The notes beneath the pieces are model-generated. The model was not told the origin of the DNA, did no database searches, and saw only the letters and a list, made by a program, of their open reading frames with translations. This document shows, piece after piece, positions 32,297 through 40,778 of a stretch of 64,000 bases of DNA; the stretch's first letter is position 1, and each line of letters opens with the position of its first letter. This stretch comes from Ralstonia soli (GTDB taxonomy: Bacteria > Pseudomonadota > Gammaproteobacteria > Burkholderiales > Burkholderiaceae). The stretch spans positions 311,462 through 375,461 of the forward strand of contig NZ_JAMXHT010000005.1 in NCBI RefSeq assembly GCF_023955655.1, in the 5' to 3' direction. The translations under genes and the position numbers were made by a program.

Positions 32297-35200
32297 TGCG
32301 AATCTCCTTGCCCAGCGGCCGCGCGCGACCGAGGCAACCCAAAGCGTTCAAACAGCAGGGGCAGAAGCAGCAGCGTCAGCGCGGTGGAGGAGATCAGCCC
32401 GCCAGATACAACGATCGCCAGCGGCCGCTGAATCTCCGACCCTGGTCCGCTCGCCAGCAGTAACGGAATCATCCCCAGTGCGGTAATGCAGGCCGTCATC
32501 AGGACGGGCCGCAAGCGGTCTCGCACGCCCGCGCGTACCGTCTCCGCCATGCTCAACCCAGACTCCAGCAGCGTATTGAAGTGCGAGACCAGTACCACTC
32601 CGTTGAGCACCGCGATCCCGAGCAACGCGATGAAGCCGACAGAGGCGGGTACCGACAGGTATTCGCCCGATATCCGTAACGCCGCAATGCCACCCACGAG
32701 TGCGAACGGAATGTTGGCGACCACCAGCACCGCCTGTCGCAGTGAGCGGAACGTCAACATCAGCAGCAGAAAGATTGCGCCCAGGGCCAACGGCACAACC
32801 AATGCCAAGCGCGCCGCGGCGCGTTGCTGATTCTCGAACTGGCCGCCCCACACCACGCGCAACCCTTTCGGCAGCGTGCCGATACCGCCAACGGCTGACT
32901 GCGCTTCCTGCACGAAACCGGCCAGGTCCCGACCATCAACGTTGGCCTGGATGACGGCAAACCGGGCGCCGTCTTCATGATTGATGCGCACGGGCCCATC
33001 CACGCGCTCGATACGTGCCAGAGACGTGAGCGGCCACGCTTTGCCGTCCGGTGCCGTCACCAGAAGGTTGGTCAGATTCTCGGGTGCCTGCCGCAAGCCC
33101 GCGCCGCCACGCAAGATCAACGGTGTGCGGACAATGCCCTCGGGCACCACGCCAATCCGGTCGCCTTCGATCAGCGCGCGCAGTTGAGCCTGCAGCGCAT
33201 CACCGGAAAAACCGGCGTGGCCAACCGCAGCCCTGTCGAGCGACACCTTCAGGTATTGCACGCCGCTGTTGCTGGGCGCAATCACCTCAGCCGCACCGGG
33301 GATGGTGCGGACCTTGGCAGCGATGGCCTGTGCCGCTGCATCGATGGAGGCAAGGTCATTTCCGAAAAGCTTGATGGCAACGTCGCCACGTGTGCCGGTC
33401 AGCATTTCCGAGACGCGCATTTCAATGGGCTGAGTGAACCCGTAGATGACGCCGGGAAAGCGTTCCATCACGCGCCGGATCGCCGCAGCGATGTCCTCCT
33501 TGCTGCCGCGCCACTGATCCTTGGGCTTGAGCACCAGGAACGTATCCGTTTCGTTCAGGCCCATCGGATCGAGGCCGAGATCATCCGAACCCGAGCGTGC
33601 GACGATCGAACGAATTTCCGGCACCTCCTTGAGCAATGCCTGCTGCACACGTTGGTCCATGTCGAGCGACGCTGCAAGCGAAACCGACGGTGCTTTCTGC
33701 AACTGCACGATCAGGTCGCCCTCATCCATCGTCGGCATGAACGTCTTGCCGACCGACATGTACAACACCACGGCCAACGCCAACGCCGCCCCTGCGAGAC
33801 CGAACACGATGCGGCGATGCGTTGTCGTCCATGCCTGAACTCGCGCAAAACCGTTCGCGACCTTGCGCATCAACCAAGGCGGCTCATCCGCATGCACGAG
33901 CAAGAGCAAGGAAGCGAGCGCCGGGACCACCGTAAAGGCAATCACTACGGAAGACGCCAGCGCCAGCACGATGGTGAGCGCCACTGGCCCAAACAGCTTG
34001 CCTTCCAGCCCCTGCAATGACAGCAGCGGCAGAAACACGATGGCGATAATCGACACGCCCGACAGCATCGGTACCGCCACCGTTGCCACAGCGTGGCGGA
34101 TGACCGCACCGCGTAGCGCGGGATCTGTCTTGTGGTCTTGCGCGCGCGCCATGGCCGTCTCGATGTTTTCGACCACGACTACGGCGGCGTCCACTAGCAT
34201 GCCCAGTGCAATAGCAAGGCCGCCAAGGCTCATCAGGTTGGCCGTCAGGCCCACATAGCGCATCAGGAGGAAGGTCGCCAGCATCGACAGCGGTAGCGTG
34301 GCCGCCACCACTAGCGCCGCACGCACCCCACCCAGGAACAGGTACAACGTGATGACGACCAGCACGCTGGCTTCGATCAGGGCGCGCACCACGGTATTGG
34401 CCGCACGCGTCACCAGCTCGCCGCGGTTGTAGAAGACGTGGGTCGACATGCCTTTGGGCAACTGCGGGCCGAGCGCATCGAGCCGCGCCTGCACCGCCTC
34501 CACCAGTTTGCGAGCATCGCTGCCGCGCAGGCCCAGCACCAGCCCCTCCACCGTCTCACCATTGCCATCTTTGCTGACAGCGCCGTTGCGGGTTGCCTCA
34601 CCCAGCCGCACGGTTGCCACATCGCCGACCGTGACCGCGGGCGCGGAAGACAGGCTCTGTGCCGGGACCACGACAATCGCACGCAAATCGTCCAACCCAC
34701 GCACGCCGCCTTCGACCCGCACGACCCAATGCTCGTCTCCGCGATCAAGCCGTCCGGCCCCGTCGTTACGGTTGTTGGCGTCCAGTGCCAGGCGCAATTG
34801 CTCAAGGGTGATGCCGCGTGCGCGCAGCCGTGCGGGGTCGGGGGTCACCTCATAGCTGCGCACCTCGCCGCCCAGGGCATTAACGTCTGCTACGCCGGCA
34901 ACGGTGCGCAGCGCCGGCCGGATCACCCAATCCAGCACGCGGCGCCGCTCGGCCAATGAATGGCCATCGCCCTCCACCGTAAACATGAACATCTCGCCCA
35001 ACGGTGTGGTGATGGGTGCCAGGCCGCCCACAGCCGTCGACGGCAGATCGCGCGCCAAGCCGGCTAGACGCTCCGACACTTGCTGGCGCGCCCAGTAGAC
35101 GTCCACCCCTTCTTCAAAATCGACGGTCACGTCGCTGATGCCGTATTTGGACACCGAACGCACGATCGTCTTGTGCGGCAGGCCGAGCAGCTCCTGCTCG

Positions 35201-35409
35201 ATCGGCGTCGAGACACGCTGCTCGACCTCCTCAGGGGTCATGCCAGGCACCTTCAGCACAACCTTGACCTGCGTCGGCGAGATATCGGGAAACGCGTCGA
35301 TCGGTAGGTTCAGATACGCCCAGACGCCGGCCGCAGCGAGTACGCCAGCCGCGATCAGCACCAGCACGCGTTGGCGCAGCGAGAACTCAATCAGGCGGGG
35401 CAACATCAC
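32293..35409 (-). CDS. Heavy-metal-efflux RND pump, CusA/CzcA family
   Basis: A 1,038-residue inner-membrane proton antiporter that drives metal export. It has the N-terminal LPIDAFPDISPTQVKV motif, two large periplasmic loops and 12 membrane helices. The helix-4 motif GGLAIALGMLVDAAVVVVENIE keeps one Asp and the VEN Glu but has Ile-Ala-Leu-Gly where the Zn/Co/Cd class has Asp-Phe-Gly, resembling CusA-like or unassigned members. The metal therefore cannot be named with certainty; Cu/Ag or an unusual divalent substrate is possible. The genes for adaptor and channel overlap it on both sides by four bases. Confidence 0.9.
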   Translation of the reverse strand: MMLPRLIEFSLRQRVLVLIAAGVLAAAGVWAYLNLPIDAFPDISPTQVKVVLKVPGMTPEEVEQRVSTPIEQELLGLPHKTIVRSVSKYGISDVTVDFEEGVDVYWARQQVSERLAGLARDLPSTAVGGLAPITTPLGEMFMFTVEGDGHSLAERRRVLDWVIRPALRTVAGVADVNALGGEVRSYEVTPDPARLRARGITLEQLRLALDANNRNDGAGRLDRGDEHWVVRVEGGVRGLDDLRAIVVVPAQSLSSAPAVTVGDVATVRLGEATRNGAVSKDGNGETVEGLVLGLRGSDARKLVEAVQARLDALGPQLPKGMSTHVFYNRGELVTRAANTVVRALIEASVLVVITLYLFLGGVRAALVVAATLPLSMLATFLLMRYVGLTANLMSLGGLAIALGMLVDAAVVVVENIETAMARAQDHKTDPALRGAVIRHAVATVAVPMLSGVSIIAIVFLPLLSLQGLEGKLFGPVALTIVLALASSVVIAFTVVPALASLLLLVHADEPPWLMRKVANGFARVQAWTTTHRRIVFGLAGAALALAVVLYMSVGKTFMPTMDEGDLIVQLQKAPSVSLAASLDMDQRVQQALLKEVPEIRSIVARSGSDDLGLDPMGLNETDTFLVLKPKDQWRGSKEDIAAAIRRVMERFPGVIYGFTQPIEMRVSEMLTGTRGDVAIKLFGNDLASIDAAAQAIAAKVRTIPGAAEVIAPSNSGVQYLKVSLDRAAVGHAGFSGDALQAQLRALIEGDRIGVVPEGIVRTPLILRGGAGLRQAPENLTNLLVTAPDGKAWPLTSLARIERVDGPVRINHEDGARFAVIQANVDGRDLAGFVQEAQSAVGGIGTLPKGLRVVWGGQFENQQRAAARLALVVPLALGAIFLLLMLTFRSLRQAVLVVANIPFALVGGIAALRISGEYLSVPASVGFIALLGIAVLNGVVLVSHFNTLLESGLSMAETVRAGVRDRLRPVLMTACITALGMIPLLLASGPGSEIQRPLAIVVSGGLISSTALTLLLLPLLFERFGLPRSRAAAGQGDSQ

Positions 35410-36491
35410 TGTTCTCCCGCAAGCAGGCCTTTGAGCGCGCCGACACCCGTAACCGCTACGCGCGTACCCGCTGGCAGGTTGGCACGAAGGACGGCGATGG
35501 CATCGTCTGTACTGGCGACGGCGACTTCCTGGAAGCGAAAGCCCTGCTCGGTGGCGACAAATACCCCCGGCACACCATGCACATAGACCAGCGCAGCCAC
35601 GGGAACCCGCACCATGCCTGATGCGCTTGCATTGGCCGGCCCGCGCAGCTTGAGCGTAACGCTTACGCTTTCGCCAGCATGCAAGTCCCCGCGCCGCTCC
35701 AACGATGCGCGTACGCGCAACCCCGCCGTGCCATCGCCCGAAGGCGCAACACCGATGACGGTGCCGCCCGCACCGCGTTGTGCAACCTCGACGCGGTCGC
35801 CCGTGGCCGGTACCGGTATATCGCGGCCGACAAGCAAGTCCAGCTCCAGCGCCGCCGGGTCAACGATCTTGAAAAGCGGTGCTGCGGCTTCTACCCGCGC
35901 GCCCGGAACAGCGTTGACTTCGGACACCACGCCGCTACGGTTGGCGACCAACTGCGCTTCTCCGCCTGATCTGACGAACGCGATACCCGTCGAGGCCAGC
36001 TCTGCCCGACGCGCCTTCACCATGGCGTTGGTTTCAGCGGCACGCGCCTGCGTTGCCTGCCAGCGGCTTGCGGCGATGATGCCGTCGTCGTACAGCGCCT
36101 TGTCGCGGGCGAGCGATTGCTGCGCCAGACGTGCCTGCGAGTTGGCCTCCGTCAGTGCACGGTTGGTCTCGAAGAGTTGCGGGCTCAGAAAGCTTGCCAG
36201 TGGCTGGCCCGCGCGGACGGTTTGCCCCACCGACACCAACACCCGGGGCACCATGCCCGCATACGGGGCCGCCACCACATATTGCGCATCCGGCTTGAAG
36301 ACGACACGTGCGTGCGTGCCGACCTCCAGCCCTGTGGATGCAGCAACTGGGCTGAAGCGAATGCCGAGCGAGCGCGCTTGTTCCACCGATAGTCGCGCTG
36401 CCTGAGCAACTGCTTGGGCAGCCGTTTGCTCGAGAGGAAACGCGGTCAGCGCAATACACACACTGGCCGTGAGGATCTTTTTGGAAAACAT
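35406..36491 (-). CDS. RND efflux periplasmic adaptor (CusB/CzcB-like)
   Basis: A 361-residue adaptor. The start is taken at the ATG of MFSKKILTASVCIALTAF (36491), which gives a normal signal peptide; the open frame extends further upstream but without a plausible start. The domain order is beta-barrel, lipoyl (VVAAPYAGMVPRVLVSVGQTVRAGQPLASFLS), helical hairpin (ALTEANSQARLAQQSLARDKALYDDGIIAASRWQATQAR), second lipoyl half and membrane-proximal domain. No Met-rich N-terminal metal site like that of CusB is visible. It is the first gene of the overlapping adaptor-pump-channel operon. Confidence 0.9.
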   Translation of the reverse strand: MFSKKILTASVCIALTAFPLEQTAAQAVAQAARLSVEQARSLGIRFSPVAASTGLEVGTHARVVFKPDAQYVVAAPYAGMVPRVLVSVGQTVRAGQPLASFLSPQLFETNRALTEANSQARLAQQSLARDKALYDDGIIAASRWQATQARAAETNAMVKARRAELASTGIAFVRSGGEAQLVANRSGVVSEVNAVPGARVEAAAPLFKIVDPAALELDLLVGRDIPVPATGDRVEVAQRGAGGTVIGVAPSGDGTAGLRVRASLERRGDLHAGESVSVTLKLRGPANASASGMVRVPVAALVYVHGVPGVFVATEQGFRFQEVAVASTDDAIAVLRANLPAGTRVAVTGVGALKGLLAGEQ

Positions 36492-36753
36492 GCCTGACTC
36501 CAATACGCGAAGGCAACGGTAAGGACGCCACCTCCGATTCCGTCGCACACGCGTGTGACGCGGACGACCCACTCTTACGGTGGAAGGCCGGCGAGAAGCG
36601 AAGCCGTTACCGCTGCGTAGCGTTAGGCGAGCACAGCGGATCAGAAGACGGTGCTTCCGATGCATTCATCATCGCCAATGCAGACACAAGAGGCTTGTTG
36701 CAAGTCAACAAGTTGCGGTGCAACGCGCACGCCGGCCGTCAACCGGGTACGGA
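36492..36753. other. Leader region of the RND operon with dyad symmetries
   Basis: No gene is seen. Near its right end CTTGTTG and CAACAAG (36694-36700 and 36706-36712) form a 7-bp inverted repeat, followed directly by GTTGC-GGT-GCAAC (36712-36724). Both could be operator sites for the efflux operon to the left, but they lie about 200 bases from the adaptor start codon, and the upstream gene ends at 36754. Confidence 0.45.
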
Positions 36754-37224
36754 TCAGGACAGCAGAGGAGGGGCTTGGGCCGGAGGCGGCCGATTGATGC
36801 GATCGCGCCAGCGCGCACGCATGGGCGCTGGCCGATAGGCGGGACGTAATGCACCGGCGCAAGCAAGCGCCGCCAGCAGGAAAAACGTCAGCGCGGATAT
36901 CCCGGCAGACGACGCTGCCCAGAGAAATGCGGCAAGGTCAGCCGGGCCAATGGCCAGCTCGACATCCACCTCGAAGGGTTCTTGGCTGGTCAACACCCAG
37001 TCATGGTCACCGATGGCGTTTAGCTCCGCAGAGAGGCGCCCGTGGCCAAAAAGTGTGGATTGAAAATGAGAATCAGCCGCGACAGGGAGCGCTGTATGTA
37101 CGTGCAGGCCAGCTTGTTTCGGAGTTCCGAGATGGCCGTGCAGAAGCGGGCTTAGCAGTTGCGCCAACACGATGATGAGCAACATGGCTGCCCGAAGCGA
37201 GACGCTTGGGGATGCACGTGACAT
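36754..37224 (-). CDS. Hypothetical membrane protein upstream of the RND operon
   Basis: A 156-residue product starting at MSRASPSVSLRAAMLLIIVLAQLLSPLLHG. The N-terminal hydrophobic stretch could be a signal or anchor; a central region contains His residues (LHGHLGTPKQAGLHVHTALPVAADSHFQ, GHGR, GDHDW); a second hydrophobic segment lies at about residues 100-125, and the tail is basic and Pro-rich. I do not recognise the family. Small His-containing exported proteins often head metal RND operons (CzcI- or CnrX-like position), so a metal-related role is inferred from position only. Confidence 0.6.
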   Translation of the reverse strand: MSRASPSVSLRAAMLLIIVLAQLLSPLLHGHLGTPKQAGLHVHTALPVAADSHFQSTLFGHGRLSAELNAIGDHDWVLTSQEPFEVDVELAIGPADLAAFLWAASSAGISALTFFLLAALACAGALRPAYRPAPMRARWRDRINRPPPAQAPPLLS

Positions 37225-37319
37225 GCGCGAATTGTAGTGCAACTTGTCGTCGTAGCGCGTGCGCTGCAACCAGTGTCGCTTGTTGACTGACCGAGAACAC
37301 AGCTGGCCAGCAATAGCGC

Positions 37320-37690
37320 AAACCTCCGCTTGCAGAGTTCAGAAGCCAAAACTGCGGGCCAATCGACCTGAACACCGAGCTAAGAACCCAATCCGCCGCG
37401 TTCAGAACTTCGAGCATGGGTCTCCGAGCACCAACGTCGGCCAGAAAAGCCCAGTGGGTTGCTGAAAAAAACAGCAAGCGCTAGGGTAAAAGCCTCGCGC
37501 GCCGAGAAAAAACGCTCGCAACCCGTGTTCAGAACGTCGCACGCCGAGGAAAGAGCCTCACCCCCATGCTGAGAAAAGCAGCAGCTACCGGGCAAAAAGC
37601 CCCGCGATCGTCGCTCCGAGCCTCGCCCGTGACGCTTTGAGCCGCAAGCACGAGGTTCCGGACTCCATGCTCGTGTAAAGGGGCCGGCAG
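37320..37690. repeat. Degenerate tandem tract with 21-bp periodicity
   Basis: Read on the minus strand, a core of the type GCGAGGCTTTTACCCTCGGCG recurs every 21 bases, with only two small indels (steps of 22-23). TTCTGAAC occurs three times, at distances of 127 (about 6 x 21) and 63 (3 x 21) bases. At least 13 units can be followed between 37337 and 37605, and weaker ones reach 37320 and about 37690. Several units form short stem-loops with T-rich loops (A-rich on the plus strand). The 21-base period equals seven codons, but frames shift at the indels and there is no credible start, so this is a decayed heptad-repeat gene or a non-coding minisatellite. Confidence 0.7.
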
Positions 37691-37719
37691 CACGGACGTA
37701 TTTGGCGCGCGTGCCAACG

Positions 37720-38235
37720 TCATTGGGCTCGCTTCAGCACGATTTCTCCGGAGCCTCCCCCTGAGGCAGCAGGCGTGGTCCATCGCAATTCATCTCCGGA
37801 GAGCACAAACGGCCTGCGCTGCTCGACCCCGTTCCAGTTCGGGAATGTGCTCGCATCGATGCGAAAAGTGATGGTCTTGTCTGCCTCGTTGACGACGTAT
37901 CGGCCAAAGTGGGCGATTGAACCCTGCGCCACTGCGCGATATTCGTCGGCGCTGCCTTTCATCCGATCGTTGGAACCATACTTGGGCAGGTCGCTGCGTG
38001 AATTCACCAGCGCGTAATGGCCGTGACCATCAAAGATCACCAGGCCCTGGGGATGCGGCCCATACATGGGGGTGCGGCTCCCGTCCGGGTGGACCGTGTC
38101 GACCGAGACGTACGTCCAGGCTCCGGCCAGTTGCTCGTCCAGTGATGGTTCGCCGAGTGCAACGCCCGATGGAAGGGTGAGCCCCAGAAGTACCCATCGC
38201 GCAATGCTGGTGACGATGATGTCGGGATGTTTCAC
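37720..38235 (-). CDS. Exported lipocalin-like domain protein
   Basis: A 171-residue protein beginning at a GTG (38235) with GAGGAG eight bases upstream. The first 29 residues are a signal peptide (cleavage near VALGEP). The mature part has the lipocalin-like signature: LAGAWTYVSVDTVHPDGSRTPMYGPHPQGLVIFDGHGHYAL, FGRYVVNEADKTITFRIDASTFPNWNGVEQRRPFVLSGDELRW. It starts 19 bases after the cupin gene, so the two are probably co-transcribed. The ligand is unknown. Confidence 0.85.
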   Translation of the reverse strand: MKHPDIIVTSIARWVLLGLTLPSGVALGEPSLDEQLAGAWTYVSVDTVHPDGSRTPMYGPHPQGLVIFDGHGHYALVNSRSDLPKYGSNDRMKGSADEYRAVAQGSIAHFGRYVVNEADKTITFRIDASTFPNWNGVEQRRPFVLSGDELRWTTPAASGGGSGEIVLKRAQ

Positions 38236-38254
38236 CGGCGTCTCCTCTACAGAG

Positions 38255-38698
38255 TCACACGCCGAGGCGCGCGCCGTATCGAGTCCCGATTTCGACCAGC
38301 TTTGGCACGTCGGGTGGCATCGAACTGGCCTCATGGTCGATGGCCGTGAACAGGTTCGCCGCCTGGCTGGTGTGGCTGGTGATCGACAGCATTTCAACGC
38401 CGCCCGGGCCGCAGCGGAAACTATGTACCGTTCCTGCCGGGAAATGGACAAACGCGCCTGCGGTTGCGGCCAGCGTGGTGCCGTTGCAATTGAATTCAAC
38501 GTGGCCGGCGAACACGTAGAACGATTCGTCCCACTCGTGGGTGTGTGGGGGCGGGCCACTGCCTTCGGGGCCCTGTTGCAGGAAGACTTCGTAGCCTTGC
38601 GTGGCGGCGCGGTCGGCAAGGACCGTGATCTTTTCGCCGAGAACGTTGAGCGCGCGCGCGTAGGTTTGCGGCGTTACAAACAGCGGCTGCGATTCCAT
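38255..38698 (-). CDS. Cupin-domain protein
   Basis: A 147-residue single-domain cupin starting at MESQPLFVTPQTYARALNVLGEKI. The two cupin motifs are GPPPHTHEWDESFYVFAGHVEF and HFPAGTVHSFRCGPGGVEML, with the His-x-His...Glu...His metal-binding set (HTH, E, H). It could be a small dioxygenase, isomerase or a sensor-like protein. It lies upstream of the lipocalin-like gene in one unit. Confidence 0.85.
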   Translation of the reverse strand: MESQPLFVTPQTYARALNVLGEKITVLADRAATQGYEVFLQQGPEGSGPPPHTHEWDESFYVFAGHVEFNCNGTTLAATAGAFVHFPAGTVHSFRCGPGGVEMLSITSHTSQAANLFTAIDHEASSMPPDVPKLVEIGTRYGARLGV

Positions 38699-39011
38699 GT
38701 CGGTCTCCTCGATCGTGTTACGACACAGTGGGGCAGCATGCGGCGGATTGCGTGGCCGGATACGCCCGGGGGCCGGTGCAGTCATGACGCCCAACATCCA
38801 GAGGGGCAGAGCAAATTCCACGCCGCCTTCGATGGGCGTTGGATCGGACAGGATCCTGGGCGGCGCAGCGCGTCTTCCGTGCACGAAGATGTTTCTGTTC
38901 CGAAACACCGTGCCGACTTCCACCACGCTGTTTTGTTGCCTAGTCTTACGTCACGCCGTTCCCCCGGTACTTCCCGATCTGGAAACCCGCCTACGAAGAC
39001 AAAGCCTGTCC

Positions 39012-39581
39012 ATGCAAAACCCGACCCTCGTCCCATCGAAAACCGCACTTCTGGTCATGCATTACCAGACCGACATCACGGCGCTGTTCCCCTCGGTCGC
39101 CCCAACACTGCTCTCCAACACGCGCCAACTGTGCGACGCGGCGCGGGCTGCAGGCGTCAGCGTGTATTTCGCCAAGTTCCACTTCAGCCCCGGCTATCCG
39201 GAAGTCAGCCCGCTCAACAAGAACGGGCAGGGCGTCAAGCAACTGGGGCTGTTTGTGGAGGACCGAATCTCGCCGGAGCTCGGCCGGCAGCCCGGCGAGC
39301 CGATCATCATTGCGCATCGCGCCAGCGTGTTCTATGGCACCGACTTGCAGGTGCGGCTCTCGGCGCGGGGTATCGATACGCTGGTCATGGTGGGTATTGC
39401 GTCGACGGGCGTGATGCTATCGTCCATGGCCTATGCGAGCGATGCGGATTTCCGGCTCTTCACCGTCAAGGATTGCTGCTACGACCCGGACCTGGTCGTG
39501 CACGACCATCTGTTTGCAACGGCGTTTGAGTCGCGCACGACGGTGCTTTCGCTGGCGGAGGCGTTGCGGTTGCTAGCGTAG
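39012..39581 (+). CDS. Isochorismatase-fold protein without the canonical catalytic Asp and Cys
   Basis: A 189-residue member of the isochorismatase superfamily (LLVMHYQTDITALFP near the N-terminus, IDTLVMVGIASTGVMLSSMAYASDADFRLFTVKDCCYDPD later). In active cysteine hydrolases the first motif carries Asp (IDMQ) and the later motif Cys (for example GxxTDxCV); here they read MHYQ and IASTGVM, so both catalytic positions are changed, although a nearby Asp and two later Cys remain. It may bind a ligand or use another mechanism. The longer upstream frame lacks coding character; the start at 39012 is preferred. Confidence 0.82.
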   Translation: MQNPTLVPSKTALLVMHYQTDITALFPSVAPTLLSNTRQLCDAARAAGVSVYFAKFHFSPGYPEVSPLNKNGQGVKQLGLFVEDRISPELGRQPGEPIIIAHRASVFYGTDLQVRLSARGIDTLVMVGIASTGVMLSSMAYASDADFRLFTVKDCCYDPDLVVHDHLFATAFESRTTVLSLAEALRLLA

Positions 39582-39632
39582 AGCGGGCAGTCGGGCAGGG
39601 CTTGTCGATGGCGTGTGATGACCGCCATCAAC

Positions 39633-40064
39633 TCACCCGCGCATCCTCAGCAGGTCCGCATACGACACCAGCTTGCGCTTGCCCGTGCCCAGTTGCTTGC
39701 GTTTTGACGTGGACCGCGCCGGTTTGCCGCGCTCGAACTTGGCGGCGGCGCGTGCGTCTTCCTTGGCGTTGATGCTGGCGGTCTTGGCTTCGGCTTTCAG
39801 GCGCTCCGCTTCCAGCCGCGCGGCAACGCGTTCTTCCCGTGCAACGTCCTGCGCAGCGGCGAGAATCTCGGCCTTGAGTTGATCGCGCCGTTGTTTGGCT
39901 GCAATGCGCGCGGCCTGCAACTGCTCTTTGCGTTGCCGCAGCCAGTCTTTCCGGCTGACCGGCGCGGGCCGGGCTTCCGGCGGCACACTCAAGCGGAGTG
40001 CCCGGCTGGCGGCAACCTTCTCGGCCAGCAGCGTGCGCCGCGTTTTCAGTTTCGCGTCACTCAT
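39633..40064 (-). CDS. Highly charged helical hypothetical protein
   Basis: A 143-residue protein made of Ala, Lys, Arg and Glu-rich helix (RKDWLRQRKEQLQAARIAAKQRRDQLKAEILAAAQDVAREERVAARLEAERLKAEAKTASINAKEDARAAAKFERGKP), likely a long coiled coil, with a basic tail KRKQLGTGKRKLVSYADLLRMRG. There is no signal peptide. A nucleic-acid-binding or structural role is possible from composition only. It starts at the ATG at 40064. Confidence 0.6.
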   Translation of the reverse strand: MSDAKLKTRRTLLAEKVAASRALRLSVPPEARPAPVSRKDWLRQRKEQLQAARIAAKQRRDQLKAEILAAAQDVAREERVAARLEAERLKAEAKTASINAKEDARAAAKFERGKPARSTSKRKQLGTGKRKLVSYADLLRMRG

Positions 40065-40243
40065 GGTGCGTGGCCTCCCCGACAGCACATGTGTGCGGCC
40101 AATGCACCAACAGTGGGGGAATGTTCAAGAGGCTCATGCCGCCAACCGTACCATAGGCGCCCACGTTGCGTAGACCCGAACGGCCAGGAGGCGGGGCGCG
40201 CACGTCCTTGGACTGCCACGAACCCCGGGTGAAATCGATCCGG

Positions 40244-40687
40244 TTACACGCCCTCGATCGCCGAGACGGCCGCACGCAGGGCCAGCAGATAACTCTGCAC
40301 CCCGAAGCCGCAGATCTGCCCACGGACGATGTCGGCAAACACCGAGTGATGCCGGAACGGCTCGCGTGCGTGGATGTTGGACATGTGCAGTTCCACGATG
40401 GGGCACGTCAGGATCGCCAGCGCATCGCGGATGCCGTAGCTGTAGTGCGTCCAAGCGCCTGCGTTGATCAGCACAGCGCTCTGGCCTTCTTCGAATGCGC
40501 GATGAATGCGCTCGCACATCGCGGCTTCGCTGTTCGTCTGGAACGACTCCACTTGCACGCCCAGTTCGGCGCCCAGTGCTTGCAGTTTTGCGTCGATCTC
40601 GGCCAGCGTGATCGTCCCGTACTGCACGGGGTCGCGTTTGCCGAACATGTTGTGGTTGATGCCGTGGAGCATCAGGATGGATTTCAT
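40244..40687 (-). CDS. aroQ: Type II 3-dehydroquinate dehydratase
   Basis: It interconverts 3-dehydroquinate and 3-dehydroshikimate. The 147-residue length fits. Motifs are LMLHGINHNMFGKRDP (family: LNGPNLNLLGxR), the catalytic region QTNSEAAMCERIHRA, INAGAWTHYSYGIRDAL and VELHMSNIHAREPFRHHSVFADI; the usual Tyr of the first motif is here near Phe/Gly-Lys-Arg. The start has a GGAGG site. Its neighbours (QuiC, shikimate dehydrogenase and a shikimate-type transporter) suggest a catabolic role in quinate/shikimate use rather than biosynthesis. Confidence 0.9.
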   Translation of the reverse strand: MKSILMLHGINHNMFGKRDPVQYGTITLAEIDAKLQALGAELGVQVESFQTNSEAAMCERIHRAFEEGQSAVLINAGAWTHYSYGIRDALAILTCPIVELHMSNIHAREPFRHHSVFADIVRGQICGFGVQSYLLALRAAVSAIEGV

Positions 40688-40778
40688 GCGGGCCTCCATG
40701 GCCGTCCAAGGTGAGGGCACGATCGAGACCGGCCTATAGGTCGATCGCGGCGAGCACACCGCGACCGACCGCGCTGCG

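Noticed and set aside
37320-37690. CRISPR array
   Set aside because: Unit spacing is 21 bases with no alternating unique spacers, units are degenerate, and no cas gene is present.
39600-39632. Bidirectional terminator between the isochorismatase-fold and charged-protein genes
   Set aside because: GATGGCG and CGCCATC can pair between the convergent genes, but there is no T run on either side, so evidence is too weak.
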